NCBI RefSeq assembly: GCF_007692655.1
Contig: NZ_REBQ01000067.1
Location: forward strand, 1 to 64,000
Length of the DNA stretch: 64,000 nt
Reading direction: 5' to 3'
From: Halomonas sp.
Lineage (GTDB): Bacteria; Pseudomonadota; Gammaproteobacteria; Pseudomonadales; Halomonadaceae
Numbering within the stretch: the stretch's first letter is position 1; each line of letters starts with the position of its first letter. Shown one piece after another: positions 46,724 to 57,245 of this stretch. The notes under the pieces are model-generated. The model ran no database searches, was not told the origin of the DNA, and worked only from the letters and a program-made list of their open reading frames with translations. The translations under genes and the position numbers were made by a program.

Positions 46724-48049
46724 TTAAATGGCAGCTGTTAGCCAGTGTCGTCGCTGCCATACCCATAAAAACCCTGCTGAATTAACCAGCCGGTAAAGCA
46801 GCTGTATTAACCATATGCCGAGTAAGCCTTGATCCAACTCAATACCCACCCACCAAGCCAGAGGTAAAAAAAGCAGCCACTGCATACCTAAGGTCAGCAT
46901 CATTACCGTGCGTTGCGCACCAGCCCCCATGAGTGCTTGAGCGAGAACCAATGCTCCTGCGTCAACAACAATCATAACCGCGGTAAGCTGGAGGGGCAGC
47001 TTACCCAAAGCGATTAGGCTCGCACTTTCAAAAAAGATGCCCAATATAATATCGGGTATCAATAGCATTGGTAATGCCAGGATGGTAAGCAGTAGCCAAG
47101 CAACACTCAAGGCGTCAAGCCCCCAGCGATGAGCTTCCTTCTGTGCATCGCGACCCATCGCCTCTCCCACAAGGCTCATCGCGGCCACACCTAACCCCAC
47201 CCCCGGCAAAATCAACAGCAGCGATAAATTAATCAGTACATGAGCAACGGCAACGCTGGATGTACCCAGTTGGCCTATTAATAAAAACAGCACCGCGTAA
47301 CCTGCCGCAAAACAGAACTGCTGAATAGAGTGCGGCACCGCAAGTAAAAGCGTTCTTCTTAGTGTGGGTAGACTTGGCCAATGGGTCAAAAAACCATGGC
47401 TACGCGCTCCCTTTAGGCTTACCCAAACCCACAGTGCTAACCCGGTAAAAAGCGACAGGGTGGTACCCACACCAGCACCACTAGGGCCCATTTCAGGCAG
47501 CCCAGCAAGCCCATATATTAACCCGGCGCTGACCAGCACATTCAGCACATGAACGGCCACAATGATCCGCAAATAGAGAGTCGTACGTTGGCGACCGTTC
47601 CAGTAGCCCCTGAAACATAGCGTTAGGGCAATGGCTATCAGGGACACCACTCGCCAACGGAAGTAGTCGACAGCAACGCTTTGTACGTCGGCCGTCTGAT
47701 TGATCAAACCAATCAGCAACGGCGCTTGCCACCAGGCCCATAACGAAAGCACCAGCGCAACCGCCAACCCTATAGTAAGCCCAGATTGTAGAGGCTGCGC
47801 AATTCCTGTCGCGGTAGCGCCAACGCGCTGGGCGGTTTGAGACTGCACGCTAGAGGAAAGGCCAAAGACGATGGCGGTTAGCATAAACATGGCATAACCA
47901 CCGACGCCTACGCCCGCCAGCGCAACTTCACCTAACCGCCCAACCAAAGCGGCATCGATCAGGTTAAGCATGCTCTGGGAGAGCATGCCCAGCATGACGG
48001 GAAAGGCGAGGCGGATCACCTTGCCATGGCGGCGGGTGACAAACAGCAC
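46724..48049 (-). CDS. MATE-family multidrug exporter
   Basis: A 441-residue transporter with about 12 helices and MATE features: LAFPVMLGMLSQSMLNLIDA at the start, VGRLGEVALAGVGVGGY and, at mid-protein, PHSIQQFCFAAGY. It exports cationic compounds using sodium or proton gradients. It begins three bases after the metH stop and may be transcribed with metH, though the functions are unrelated. Confidence 0.92.
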   Translation of the reverse strand: MLFVTRRHGKVIRLAFPVMLGMLSQSMLNLIDAALVGRLGEVALAGVGVGGYAMFMLTAIVFGLSSSVQSQTAQRVGATATGIAQPLQSGLTIGLAVALVLSLWAWWQAPLLIGLINQTADVQSVAVDYFRWRVVSLIAIALTLCFRGYWNGRQRTTLYLRIIVAVHVLNVLVSAGLIYGLAGLPEMGPSGAGVGTTLSLFTGLALWVWVSLKGARSHGFLTHWPSLPTLRRTLLLAVPHSIQQFCFAAGYAVLFLLIGQLGTSSVAVAHVLINLSLLLILPGVGLGVAAMSLVGEAMGRDAQKEAHRWGLDALSVAWLLLTILALPMLLIPDIILGIFFESASLIALGKLPLQLTAVMIVVDAGALVLAQALMGAGAQRTVMMLTLGMQWLLFLPLAWWVGIELDQGLLGIWLIQLLYRLVNSAGFLWVWQRRHWLTAAI

Positions 48050-48052
48050 CTA

Positions 48053-51000
48053 TTAGCTCGGGTCGTAAGAGAGCACCGGTGCGAGCCAGCGCTCCATTTC
48101 TTCAAGGGGCATTTGCTTACGCTCAGCGATCGCCTCGACCTGGTCGCGGGTAATCTTGCCGGTCGAAAAGTATTTCGACTGCGGGTGAGCAAAATACCAA
48201 CCAGACACCGCTGCGGCAGGCCACATGGCAAAGTTCTCTGTTAGCGCTAAGCCGGTGTTTTCGGTGGCATCGAGCAGCCGAAACAAGGTAGCTTTTTCGG
48301 TGTGATCCGGGCAGGCAGGATAGCCAGGGGCAGGGCGGATACCCTGATATTTCTCGGCAATCAATGCATCGTTATCCAGCGTTTCCTCGGGCACATAGCC
48401 CCAGAACTCTTTGCGGACGCGTTCGTGCATGCGCTCTGCAAACGCTTCCGCCAAACGGTCTGTCAGTGCCTGCACCATAATGGCGTTGTAGTCGTCTCCA
48501 GCGGCTTCATACGCCTTAGAGAGCTCATCAACGCCATGACCTGTAGTCACCGCAAAGCCACCAATCCAGTCGGCTTTGCCACTCTCTTTTGGGGCAATAA
48601 AGTCGGCCAGGCTGTAGCAAATGCCGTCGCGGCCTTTCGTGGTTTGTTGACGTATATGATGCAAACGCTCCACGACTTCACTGCGTGATTCATCCGCATA
48701 CACTTCAATGACGTCATCATCAACGCTGTTGGCAGGCCAAAGACCGATAACACCGCGGGCCTGAACGCGTTTCTCCGTCACCAGTTTGTGCAGCATCACC
48801 TTGGCATCTTCAAACAGGTTGCGTGCCGCTTCACCAACGACATGATCGTCAAGAATTTTCGGATATTTACCCGCCAGCTGCCAACTCATAAAGAACGGCG
48901 TCCAGTCAATACGCTCAATCAGCTCTTCAAGGTCGTAGTTATCAAATGTCTGCAGCCCCAGTACATGAGGCTGGGCAGGGGTATAGCTGCTCCAGTCGGT
49001 ACGAAAACGTCGCTTACGGGCCTGGGTGTAATCCAAATCCGCCGCTTTAGGCCGACGCTTGGCGTTACGCTCGCGTACCTTTTCATACTCTTCGCGGATT
49101 TCTGCCACGTAGGCGGCTTTTTGATTGGGGGCGAGCAAGCGACCCGCTACTCCTACGGCCCGAGAGGCGTCGGTGACATAAATCACCGGATGTTGGTACT
49201 GTGGCTCAATCTTAACCGCCGTATGCGCTTTGGAAGTCGTTGCGCCACCAATCAACAGCGGAATATCCATGCCACGGCGCTGCATTTCTTTGGCCACGTG
49301 AACCATCTCATCCAGTGACGGAGTGATCAGCCCTGATAAGCCTATAATATCGGCATTGTGGTCCTTGGCTGCCTGTAAAATCTTATCCGCAGACACCATG
49401 ACACCGAGATCAATCACCTCGTAGTTATTGCACTGCAGAACAACGCCAACGATATTTTTACCGATGTCGTGTACGTCGCCTTTCACCGTCGCCATGATGA
49501 TTTTGCCTTTGGCTTTGGTTTCTTCGCTTTTTTCGGCTTCGATATAGGGGATCAAGTAGGCCACTGCCTGCTTCATTACGCGTGCTGATTTAACAACCTG
49601 GGGCAGGAACATCTTGCCATCGCCAAACAGGTCGCCCACCACGTTCATGCCGTCCATTAGCGGGCCTTCGATGACTTCAATCGGCCGCTCGGCCTCGGCA
49701 CGCGCCTGTTCGGTATCGTCTTCGATATAGACCGTAATACCTTTCACAAGCGCGTGTTCAATACGCTTGTTAACCGGCCAGCTGCGCCACTCCAGGTCCT
49801 CTTTCTTGACCGCGCCGCTGCCATCGCCCTTATATTTATCGGCTATATCCAGCAGCCTCTCGGTGCCATCGCTGCGCCGGTTGAGGACCACATCCTCAAC
49901 CGCATCGCGTAGCTCGGCTGGCAGATCGTCATAGACGGCAAGCTGGCCAGCATTGACGATCCCCATGGAGAGACCCGCACGGATCGCGTGATAAAGGAAC
50001 GCTGAGTGGATCGCTTCACGAACCGGATTGTTGCCACGAAACGAGAAAGAGACGTTGGAGACACCGCCGGAGATCATTGCGTGGGGCAGGTGTTCGCGAA
50101 TCCACTGCGTCGCTTCGATAAAATCGACGGCGTAGTTATTGTGCTCTTCAATCCCTGTCGCAATGGCAAAGATATTCGGGTCGAAAATAATATCTTCTGC
50201 GGGAAAACCGATCTCATCCACCAACAGGCGATAGGCACGCTGACAAATTTCGGTTTTGCGGACAAAGGTATCTGCCTGGCCGTCTTCGTCAAAGGCCATC
50301 ACGACAATGGCAGCACCAAAACGGCGGCACTTGGTGGCCTGCTCACGGAAGGCGGCTTCGCCCTCTTTAAGCGAGATAGAGTTCACCACCGCTTTACCTT
50401 GAACGCACTTCAGTCCCGCTTCAATGATGTCCCATTTGGAGGAGTCGATCATGATCGGCACCCGGGCGATATCTGGCTCGCCCGCGATTAAGTTAAGGAA
50501 GCGCACCATCGCCTCCTTAGACTCAAGCATGCCTTCATCCATGTTGATATCGATGATCTGGGCACCGCTTTCAACCTGTTCAAGCGCAACTTCTAGCGCC
50601 GTTGTAAAGTCCTCTTCCACAATCAGCCGCTTAAAGCGCGCCGAACCGGTGACATTGGTACGCTCACCAACGTTCACAAACAGAGAGTCTGCCTCAATGT
50701 TATAGGGCTCAAGGCCGGAAAGGCGGCAGGCGCGGCTGCGTTCAGGAATGACCCGCGGCGGCATATCTCGCACAGAGTCGGCAATGGCGCGAATATGTTC
50801 AGGCGTTGAGCCACAGCAGCCGCCAATGATATTGACCAGACCGCTTGCCGCAAACTCACTGACAATCTCAGACATCTCTTCAGGGGTTTGGTCGTATTCA
50901 CCAAACTCGTTGGGCAACCCAGCGTTAGGGTGGGCAGAAACGAAGGTGTCGGCTTTAGTAGAGAGCTCTTCAAGATAGGGCCGTAGCTCTTCAGCGCCCA

Positions 51001-51748
51001 GCGCGCAGTTCAAGCCCACTGACAACGGCTGAGCGTGGCGGATAGAGTTCCAGAACGCCTCTGTGGTTTGGCCTGAAAGCGTACGCCCCGAAGCATCGGT
51101 AATCGTACCGGAGATCATGACGGGCAAACGTTCGCCACGGTCATCAAATAGCTCTTCAAGGGCATAGATCGCCGCTTTGGCGTTAAGCGTATCAAAAATG
51201 GTTTCGATCATAATCAGATCGGCGCCGCCTGAAATCAGCGCTTCAGCGGCTTCGTAGTAGTTCTCGCGCAGCTCATCAAAGGTGACGTTACGCTTGGCCG
51301 GATCGTTAACATCCGGCGACAGTGACGCAGTACGGGAGGTAGGGCCTAAAACGCCTGCCACATAGCGGGGAATACCGGTTTCAGCCGCCACTGCATCGCA
51401 TACCTCACGGGCAAGGCGCGCTGACTCACGGTTGAGTTCCACTACCAGCGCTTCCATGCCGTAATCGGATTGCGACAGTTGGGTGCTGTTAAAGGTATTG
51501 GTTTCAATGATGTCTGCACCGGCCTCTAAATAGTCGCGGTGAATACGCGCAACCACATCGGGGCAGGTGAGCGCCAACAAATCGTTATTGCCTTTGAGAT
51601 CTGAGGGCCAGTCGCTGAACCGCTCGCCGCGAAAGTCTTCCTCGCTCAACTGGGCATTCTGCAGCATGGTGCCCATGCCGCCATCCAAAATCAGGATGCG
51701 TTGGGCAAGGCGTTGGGTAAGTGTTGCGGTCAAAGCGCTATCAGCCAT
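48053..51748 (-). CDS. metH: Cobalamin-dependent methionine synthase
   Basis: A 1231-residue multidomain enzyme. The homocysteine-binding domain is at 1-330 ([11 protein letters not shown], Zn ligands in [11 protein letters not shown]). The methyltetrahydrofolate domain is at about 355-620 ([16 protein letters not shown]). The cobalamin domain, with the His ligand in [11 protein letters not shown], is near 755-765. The SAM-dependent reactivation domain follows (about 890-1225, with [12 protein letters not shown]). The length equals E. coli MetH (1227), so it is complete. GGAG lies about 15 bases before the ATG. Confidence 0.97.
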   Translation of the reverse strand: MADSALTATLTQRLAQRILILDGGMGTMLQNAQLSEEDFRGERFSDWPSDLKGNNDLLALTCPDVVARIHRDYLEAGADIIETNTFNSTQLSQSDYGMEALVVELNRESARLAREVCDAVAAETGIPRYVAGVLGPTSRTASLSPDVNDPAKRNVTFDELRENYYEAAEALISGGADLIMIETIFDTLNAKAAIYALEELFDDRGERLPVMISGTITDASGRTLSGQTTEAFWNSIRHAQPLSVGLNCALGAEELRPYLEELSTKADTFVSAHPNAGLPNEFGEYDQTPEEMSEIVSEFAASGLVNIIGGCCGSTPEHIRAIADSVRDMPPRVIPERSRACRLSGLEPYNIEADSLFVNVGERTNVTGSARFKRLIVEEDFTTALEVALEQVESGAQIIDINMDEGMLESKEAMVRFLNLIAGEPDIARVPIMIDSSKWDIIEAGLKCVQGKAVVNSISLKEGEAAFREQATKCRRFGAAIVVMAFDEDGQADTFVRKTEICQRAYRLLVDEIGFPAEDIIFDPNIFAIATGIEEHNNYAVDFIEATQWIREHLPHAMISGGVSNVSFSFRGNNPVREAIHSAFLYHAIRAGLSMGIVNAGQLAVYDDLPAELRDAVEDVVLNRRSDGTERLLDIADKYKGDGSGAVKKEDLEWRSWPVNKRIEHALVKGITVYIEDDTEQARAEAERPIEVIEGPLMDGMNVVGDLFGDGKMFLPQVVKSARVMKQAVAYLIPYIEAEKSEETKAKGKIIMATVKGDVHDIGKNIVGVVLQCNNYEVIDLGVMVSADKILQAAKDHNADIIGLSGLITPSLDEMVHVAKEMQRRGMDIPLLIGGATTSKAHTAVKIEPQYQHPVIYVTDASRAVGVAGRLLAPNQKAAYVAEIREEYEKVRERNAKRRPKAADLDYTQARKRRFRTDWSSYTPAQPHVLGLQTFDNYDLEELIERIDWTPFFMSWQLAGKYPKILDDHVVGEAARNLFEDAKVMLHKLVTEKRVQARGVIGLWPANSVDDDVIEVYADESRSEVVERLHHIRQQTTKGRDGICYSLADFIAPKESGKADWIGGFAVTTGHGVDELSKAYEAAGDDYNAIMVQALTDRLAEAFAERMHERVRKEFWGYVPEETLDNDALIAEKYQGIRPAPGYPACPDHTEKATLFRLLDATENTGLALTENFAMWPAAAVSGWYFAHPQSKYFSTGKITRDQVEAIAERKQMPLEEMERWLAPVLSYDPS

Positions 51749-52059
51749 GGCAGGGGGAGTTCTCCAGCGTCACAGTCGTCAAAGGGAATATTGTTATCGT
51801 CGGAAAAACAGCATCTGTCGTTAAGAGGCGCGCAATTATATCAAAAGGGATAGCAAAAGGCGCCCTCTGAGGTGGCTATGGACAGCATTTGAAAAGGTAA
51901 TTAACCCAATCAGGTCAGTATGGGTAAATAAATAGCGAGCAGCCTGCGAAATAGCCTACTAAAATACTCGGGATTGTGTCGGCGCGCCGTTTTGCTTACC
52001 ATAGTAACAAATGACATGTGAAGTGGCGCCGCCACTACCACGGGAGGAAGACAGCCCTC
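51749..52059. other. Divergent promoter region of metH and nfuA
   Basis: No gene was found. A perfect 15-base palindrome AGTGGCG-C-CGCCACT at 52022-52036 lies directly before the nfuA ribosome-binding site. It may be an operator or an RNA hairpin affecting nfuA translation. Confidence 0.4.
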
Positions 52060-52683
52060 ATGACCACGACTAGCGAAACAGTGACTAACGTTGATACCCA
52101 AGGTATTGATATTACAGATAGTGCGCAAGAGTACTTGGCCGAACTGCTAGAGAAGCAGAACGTCGAAGGCATTGCTGTACGTATTTTCATTACTCAACCG
52201 GGCACTCCCTATGCGGAAACCTGCTTGGCGTACTGCCGCCCCGGTGAAGAAGAGCCTACTGATGTCACGCTGGAGCTCGAGAAAATCAATGTATTTCTCG
52301 ATAAAAACAGCTTGGCCTTTTTGGAAGAGGCGGTGGTGGACTTTAACGCTGACCGCATGGGCGGCCAGCTGACCATTAAAGCGCCCAACGCCAAGATGCC
52401 CAAGGTGAATGCTAATAGCCCGCTGGAAGATCGCGTTAATTACGTGCTTTATAGCGAAATCAATCCAGGCTTGGCGGCCCACGGTGGCGAGATCAAACTG
52501 GTAGAGCTCACCGAAGAGCAGTACGCCATCCTAGCCTTTGGCGGCGGCTGCCAGGGGTGTGCTGCGGTCGACTTAACCCTGAAAGATGGCGTTGAGAAGA
52601 CGCTGATGGAGCGCATTCCAGAACTTGCCGGCATTCGCGACGTCACCGATCACAGCGACACGACTAACGCGTATTACCGCTAA
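52060..52683 (+). CDS. nfuA: Fe-S biogenesis protein NfuA
   Basis: A 207-residue protein with an N-terminal degenerate A-type scaffold domain ([20 protein letters not shown]) and a C-terminal Nfu domain with the cluster motif [11 protein letters not shown]. It delivers [4Fe-4S] clusters to target enzymes, especially under stress. ATG 52060 with GGGAGGAAG upstream is used. sufE lies 2.6 kb downstream. Confidence 0.95.
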   Translation: MTTTSETVTNVDTQGIDITDSAQEYLAELLEKQNVEGIAVRIFITQPGTPYAETCLAYCRPGEEEPTDVTLELEKINVFLDKNSLAFLEEAVVDFNADRMGGQLTIKAPNAKMPKVNANSPLEDRVNYVLYSEINPGLAAHGGEIKLVELTEEQYAILAFGGGCQGCAAVDLTLKDGVEKTLMERIPELAGIRDVTDHSDTTNAYYR

Positions 52684-52759
52684 TGCCGTGTATTACGCTA
52701 ATGCATTGCCAGCGCGGGTGAGCGGCGGACACCGGCGCTAAGGCTTTGCGCTGCTCTCC

Positions 52760-52785
52760 ATGACCACCTCAAACGAGGTGGTCAT
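52760..52785. terminator. Bidirectional terminator between nfuA and the KfrA-like gene
   Basis: ATGACCACCTC-AAAC-GAGGTGGTCAT is a perfect 11-bp stem followed by TCATTT, in a convergent gap. Confidence 0.8.
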
Positions 52786-52801
52786 TCATTTGGGTGGCTG
52801 T

Positions 52802-53854
52802 TTACTGATGGCTATCGGATTCCTTATTAGCTAAAGAGATTGGCAGGTCGGCTAGCTGCTGTTGCAGCGTCTCCATGCGCTGCCACAACTTCTCCTGCCA
52901 TGCTTCCTGCAACTCTTTTTCCTGCTCGGCTTCACGCTGGGCATGTGCCTTTGCTTGTTGCTTGAGTGCGGTCTGCGCTTCAGCCAACTGCTCGGTTAAC
53001 GCCTGGTGCCGCTCTACAAGGTCACTGTTTTGCCTCTGGGCTTCATTAAGCTGTTGCTCACGCTGGCTAATCTCTACCTGCAACTGATGCATGGCCTGCT
53101 GCTTCGCCTTGGTCTCTTGGCTTAATGCCTCAATCCGTTGCTCACCCTGCTGTAGACGCTTCTGATAAGTTTTCTCTTCCTGTGCGCGGGTCTGCTGGGC
53201 CGCATCCAGCATTGCCATTAGCCTTCCCTCTGCCGCTTCGTGGCGCTGCTCCTCCTGAGAGATGCGCTTTTCGAACACTGCCTGCTGCTGTTTTAGCTCA
53301 GCCTCATGGGCTCGGGCGTTCTCTTCCAGTTGAGACGCTAACTGCTGCTGACCCTGCTGCAGCTGGCTGGCTTCCTTGCGCGACTCTTCAGCTATCTGAC
53401 GCCAGTGACTTTCACTTGTTTGACTGGCGGCCAGCTCTCGATTCAACGCTTCCATGCGCTGCTCAACATGACGCAAGTGCTCGGCAATAGCGCCTTCACG
53501 CTGTTCAGCGTTAGCGGCCTGTTGAGTAGACGCCTCAACTTTGAGGTGGGCCGCTTCGACTTGACGATCAGCTTCTTCGCGGTAGTGGAGCAGCGTCTGA
53601 TTAGCCACCTCTTGCGCCTCACGCCATAGCTCACTGGCCAATGCCACTACCACCTCGGGCATGCCTTTAGGCGGAGGTACATCGCGATTTTTCTCACGCT
53701 CGCTGCGCCACTGGCGAAAGTGTTCACTAATCGTTGTGAAACTGCCGGTACCTAACACATCACGAATACGCTGAACGCTAGGCGTATCACCTCGGGTAAG
53801 CAGCGTATCGATAGCGTGCTGAACATCACTGTATTGAATACCGCTACGCGCCAT
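52802..53854 (-). CDS. KfrA-like DNA-binding coiled-coil protein
   Basis: A 350-residue protein. The first 55 residues form a KfrA_N-type DNA-binding domain (IQYSDVQHAIDTLLTRGDTP, then VQRIRDVLGTGSFTTISEHF). The rest, about 90-340, is an almost continuous Gln/Glu/Ala-rich coiled coil. Plasmid KfrA proteins bind palindromes in their own promoter and form long multimers. ATG 53854 has AGGA eight bases upstream. It is divergent from a tyrosine recombinase, and the gap holds a 26-base palindrome that may be its own operator. It lies between nfuA and sufE, with no plasmid or phage genes nearby. Confidence 0.88.
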   Translation of the reverse strand: MARSGIQYSDVQHAIDTLLTRGDTPSVQRIRDVLGTGSFTTISEHFRQWRSEREKNRDVPPPKGMPEVVVALASELWREAQEVANQTLLHYREEADRQVEAAHLKVEASTQQAANAEQREGAIAEHLRHVEQRMEALNRELAASQTSESHWRQIAEESRKEASQLQQGQQQLASQLEENARAHEAELKQQQAVFEKRISQEEQRHEAAEGRLMAMLDAAQQTRAQEEKTYQKRLQQGEQRIEALSQETKAKQQAMHQLQVEISQREQQLNEAQRQNSDLVERHQALTEQLAEAQTALKQQAKAHAQREAEQEKELQEAWQEKLWQRMETLQQQLADLPISLANKESDSHQ

Positions 53855-53937
53855 CTTGGCATCCTTTTCTTGAGAGCTTTCTTTTCTTAAAAGCTTTATA
53901 GCCAACTATTGTCGAGGCTACTGCACCAAAAGGCAAT

Positions 53938-53963
53938 AATTACGTATTATGTAATACGTAATT
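53938..53963. promoter_or_regulatory. Near-perfect 26-base palindrome, candidate KfrA-like operator
   Basis: Arms AATTACGTATTA and TAATACGTAATT are separated by TG, giving 12 perfect pairs. It lies about 85 bases before the KfrA-like start. The two-base spacer fits a dimeric DNA-binding protein better than a recombinase core site. Confidence 0.6.
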
Positions 53964-53983
53964 TTATTTACACCATGATGTAT

Positions 53984-54015
53984 AAATTCAAGATTACCCG
54001 TATTATCTTGAATTT
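53984..54015. repeat. Inverted repeat with 11-bp arms, candidate recombinase binding site
   Basis: AAATTCAAGAT and ATCTTGAATTT flank a ten-base spacer (TACCCGTATT), 95 bases before the tyrosine recombinase start. Arms of 11 bp resemble Xer/dif-type half-sites, although usual spacers are 6-8 bases. It could also be a second operator or an RNA hairpin. Confidence 0.5.
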
Positions 54016-54109
54016 TTATCAGCACAGCGCCACACTTAGCTCGAAAGGTCACCCTTAACTAGATATACATTGATCGCTTAAAATTAATCGCTTCAAAAAA
54101 GGTACTTAG

Positions 54110-55264
54110 ATGCCGGACGAGGGAACAACCAGTGGGATAAAGCCTGTATCCCTTGATATTGCCCTAGCAGGGGAGTCAGTGAGCAGGATTACTGCCCAAA
54201 ACGATGCTCAGGCGGTGATGGGATGGCTAGCGGAATATAGTGACAGCCCACAAACCTGGAAGGCTTACCGTCGCGAGTCAGAAAGACTTCTCTTATGGTT
54301 AATCGACCAACGGCTTACGCTGGCAGACGTCAACCGAGAAATGCTGCGTCGGTTTGAGATTTTTCTAGCGGATCCAAAGCCCAGAGAGCAGTGGGTTGGG
54401 CCCTCCAAGCCGCGCGCCCACCCGGCATGGCGACCATTTCGCGATGCGCTAGCCCCTAGCAGCCGACGACAAAGCCTGGTCATACTGCAGGGCATGTTTG
54501 CCTGGTTGGTAGAAGCGGGGTGGGTGAGCCATAACCCGTTTCGCTTAATGCGCGATAAATCACGGCGCTTGAATAACCAAACACCCCGCATTGAGCGCTA
54601 CCTGGAAAGCGATCTATGGGCTTGGTTATGGCAGTGGCTAAATAACCCCATCGCAGCAGAGGAGGGCAGCCGAGCCTATTTCGAACACGCCCGGCGGCGC
54701 TTTATCTTTGGCTTTGCTTATTTACTTGCTCCGCGAATAAGCGAAATGGCAGATGCGCGCATGGGGGATTTTCAGCGCAGTGAAGGACGCTGGTGGTGGA
54801 GTGTCATAGGCAAGGGGAGCAAGGTGGCACGAATTCCTCTTCCGGAAGACATGCTGGACTGCCTTCGCCAGTGGCGCAAAGTGCTGGATCTCACGGAGCT
54901 ACCTAGCCAGTTAGAAGCTGAGACACCGGTATTACGCGCCCTGGATAGAAAGCGCGGCCTGGGGCATAACCAACTTTACCGGCTTATTCGAGGGACGTTC
55001 CAGCAGGCGGCAGAAGTGCTGGAAGTGTCTAACGGTCCCCCGGAGCATGTGACCGCATTGCGCCAAGCAACTCCCCACTGGCTAAGGCACACCTCGATTA
55101 CTCACCAAGCCCAGTCGGGAATAAGCCTGCGGCATTTAGCGGAAAGTGCTCGCCATGCCCGACTCGACACTACTTCTCGCTATTTACACACCGAAGATAG
55201 TGAATGGCATCGCGAACAGCAGCGCCATCGTTTAAGCAATTTACGTTCTGACGACTCCCTATAG
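54110..55264 (+). CDS. Tyrosine site-specific recombinase
   Basis: A 384-residue integrase-family protein with all catalytic residues visible: R209 (APRISE), K235 (IGKGSK), H323 and R326 (HWLRHT), H349 (ARHARL) and nucleophile Y358 (RYLH). The N-terminal SAM-like core-binding domain spans about 30-145 (SPQTWKAYRRESERLLLWL). It is not XerC or XerD by length and sequence. There is no excisionase, att site pair or phage gene beside it, and both flanks are core Fe-S genes. It may therefore be a resident recombinase working with the divergent KfrA-like protein. Confidence 0.92.
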   Translation: MPDEGTTSGIKPVSLDIALAGESVSRITAQNDAQAVMGWLAEYSDSPQTWKAYRRESERLLLWLIDQRLTLADVNREMLRRFEIFLADPKPREQWVGPSKPRAHPAWRPFRDALAPSSRRQSLVILQGMFAWLVEAGWVSHNPFRLMRDKSRRLNNQTPRIERYLESDLWAWLWQWLNNPIAAEEGSRAYFEHARRRFIFGFAYLLAPRISEMADARMGDFQRSEGRWWWSVIGKGSKVARIPLPEDMLDCLRQWRKVLDLTELPSQLEAETPVLRALDRKRGLGHNQLYRLIRGTFQQAAEVLEVSNGPPEHVTALRQATPHWLRHTSITHQAQSGISLRHLAESARHARLDTTSRYLHTEDSEWHREQQRHRLSNLRSDDSL

Positions 55265-55330
55265 CCACCGCTGAGCCGTTATAATGGGGGCAGTTAATTG
55301 CTATTACTAAACCATCGAAAAGGAAATATC

Positions 55331-55747
55331 ATGAGCACTTCCGGCGCCGAGCAGGCCCAGCAAGAGCTGATCGAAGATTTCGAGATATTTGATAACTGGA
55401 TGGATCGTTATCAATATATTATCGACATGGGCAAGCAACTACCTGAGTTTCCAGAGGATTGGAAAACGGAAGAGTATAAAATACAGGGCTGCCAGTCGAA
55501 CGTATGGATGCGTCATGAAGAGGCGGGCGACAAATTAGTATTCAAAGCGACGTCAGATGCGGCTATTGTTTCCGGCCTAATTGCCATTCTTATTAGAATC
55601 TACAGCGAGCGCACGGCGGCTGAAATATGCGCCACCGAACCGCACTTTTTAGCCGACCTGGGACTGGATAAGCATCTTTCGCCCACGCGCAGCAACGGCC
55701 TGCATGCCATGCTTGAGAAAATTTATCAGGTTGCACAACGTAGTTAG
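55331..55747 (+). CDS. sufE: Cysteine desulfuration protein SufE
   Basis: A 138-residue SufE/CsdE-type protein with the active Cys in IQGCQSNVWM and segments DRYQYIIDMGKQLPEFP and ATSDAAIVSGLIAIL. It accepts persulfide sulfur from a cysteine desulfurase for Fe-S assembly. ATG 55331 with AAGGAA upstream is used. The partner sufS is not in the window. Confidence 0.94.
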   Translation: MSTSGAEQAQQELIEDFEIFDNWMDRYQYIIDMGKQLPEFPEDWKTEEYKIQGCQSNVWMRHEEAGDKLVFKATSDAAIVSGLIAILIRIYSERTAAEICATEPHFLADLGLDKHLSPTRSNGLHAMLEKIYQVAQRS

Positions 55748-55810
55748 TGACGTATAGACGTTAGAGGCGCATAAACGTCAGTAACGCATCAACGAATAGG
55801 GCGCTAGCAT

Positions 55811-56146
55811 TTAGCGTGAATGGTGGTCACAGCAAGAGGGCGGAGACGCTTGCTTGTTGTTCTCCTCATCGTCTTCATGGCAAAGCTGTTCGCTACGCCC
55901 GCCAGGAACCGGATCCATACCGCCGGGATGGCCAGGGTGGCATTTCACAATCCGTTTCGCCGCCATCCAGCCGCCTTTTAATGGCCCATGCACCTGAATA
56001 GCTTCTATCGCGTAGGACGAGCAGCTGGGCCAAAAACGGCAGCGCGGACCCAGCAAGGGGCTGAGTGTATATTGGTAAACTTTCACACAGCCGATCATGA
56101 GCTTCATCACCGCTGTTCTTAACAAGCCGCTTAAACTGGAACCCAT
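55811..56146 (-). CDS. yidD: Membrane protein insertion efficiency factor YidD
   Basis: A 111-residue protein with the YidD core: [39 protein letters not shown] and [18 protein letters not shown]. It associates with the inner membrane and assists YidC-dependent insertion. ATG 56146 with GGAGG six bases upstream is preferred to the longer frame starting at 56200. Here it is not in the usual rnpA-yidC cluster. The last 30 residues are an added acidic/His tail. Confidence 0.93.
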   Translation of the reverse strand: MGSSLSGLLRTAVMKLMIGCVKVYQYTLSPLLGPRCRFWPSCSSYAIEAIQVHGPLKGGWMAAKRIVKCHPGHPGGMDPVPGGRSEQLCHEDDEENNKQASPPSCCDHHSR

Positions 56147-56168
56147 CACTGACCTCCAAGAGACATCA

Positions 56169-56645
56169 CTAAACTCCGCCTTTTTTAGCGTATAGCTCAT
56201 CAGGGTCTATCAGGGGGAGGCTATTAATCGACGCCTGGGTTTCATCGACGGCAATGTAGAAGCAGCTGCGTCGCCCAGTGTGACAAGCGGGGCCTGTTTG
56301 TTCCACTTGAAGCAGTACCGTGTCGCCATCGCAATCAAGCGCAGCGGAGATGAGTTGCTGCTGCTGGCCCGATGACTCACCCTTACGCCACAGTTTTTCA
56401 CGGGAGCGCGAGTAATAGCAGACACGATGAGTGCTTAATGTCTCTTCCAATGCTTGGCGATTCATCCACGCCATCATCAACACTTCTTTAGTGTCGTGCT
56501 GCTGGGCAATGGCAGGAATCAGACCAGCGGCATTAAAACGCGCCGCCAAAAGCAGGGTAGATGTAGCGGGTAAGCTATCTTCTGGCGTTGCACGCTCTAG
56601 CTGTTTGAATAGCGCATCCGGTGCGACTTGGTCAAAACGGGTCAT
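56169..56645 (-). CDS. hisI: Phosphoribosyl-AMP cyclohydrolase
   Basis: A 158-residue His[56 protein letters not shown] and RRSCFY, with the Zn/Mg-binding Cys and Asp residues of the third step of histidine synthesis. It is monofunctional; there is no HisE domain. ATG 56645 lies five bases after the zur stop. The 12 codons upstream are open but overlap zur. The gene is away from any other his gene. Confidence 0.93.
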   Translation of the reverse strand: MTRFDQVAPDALFKQLERATPEDSLPATSTLLLAARFNAAGLIPAIAQQHDTKEVLMMAWMNRQALEETLSTHRVCYYSRSREKLWRKGESSGQQQQLISAALDCDGDTVLLQVEQTGPACHTGRRSCFYIAVDETQASINSLPLIDPDELYAKKGGV

Positions 56646-56650
56646 ACAAT

Positions 56651-57097
56651 TTACTCGCTTGCTGTTCGACAGTCCTGGCAAAGCCCCAAAAGCTCAATGG
56701 TTTGGCGCTCAACCTTAAACCCTTGCCGTTGCGCCAACCCCGCCAACTGTTCGCTAATCTCATCTAAATGCAGCTCTTCCACATAGCCGCACTGGCGGCA
56801 AATAAGCAGCTGAAAACCATGCACGTGTTCAGGGCAAGCGCACGCCACATAGGAGTTTTGCGACTCAATACGGTGTACGAGCCCCTGATCAATTAAAAAC
56901 TCAAGCGCGCGATACACCGTCGGTGGGCGGGCCGCTGCGTGTTCGGTGGAAAGCTTATCTAATAGATCATACGCTTTGAGTCCACCGCCATTTTCGGCAA
57001 TCAGCTCAAGTACTCGCCGCCGGATAGGAGTAAATCTTACCCCACGAATATGGCACTGGGATTCAGCCTGTTGCAGTAGTGTATTTGCGTGGTTCAT
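56651..57097 (-). CDS. zur: Zinc uptake regulator Zur (Fur family)
   Basis: A 148-residue Fur-family repressor with an N-terminal winged helix (RGVRFTPIRRRVLELIAENG, then PPTVYRALEFLIDQGLVHRI). The C-terminal metal region holds CACPEHVHGFQLLICRQCG and LCQDCRT, the four-Cys structural zinc site of Zur. It represses zinc-uptake genes when zinc is sufficient. No znuABC lies nearby, and its partner downstream is hisI. HisI is zinc-dependent in some bacteria, so the pairing may have meaning. Confidence 0.88.
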   Translation of the reverse strand: MNHANTLLQQAESQCHIRGVRFTPIRRRVLELIAENGGGLKAYDLLDKLSTEHAAARPPTVYRALEFLIDQGLVHRIESQNSYVACACPEHVHGFQLLICRQCGYVEELHLDEISEQLAGLAQRQGFKVERQTIELLGLCQDCRTASE

Positions 57098-57245
57098 GGG
57101 CAACTCATTGGACGTTATTAAGCTGTGCTGTTACACACCAAGCTTTTACACCTTAGGCTCTGTACGAAAACTCCTTGCGCTCAGCGACTTTTCGCACAAA
57201 TCCTAGCTTTATATATGACTGAGACCTTTCTTTATAAGGCCCAGT

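Noticed and set aside
53938-53963. dif-like crossover site
   Set aside because: The spacer between arms is only two bases, too short for a tyrosine-recombinase core; an operator is more likely.
54110-55264. XerC/XerD or a prophage integrase
   Set aside because: Longer than and unlike Xer proteins, and no phage genes, tRNA target or att repeats are seen at the locus.
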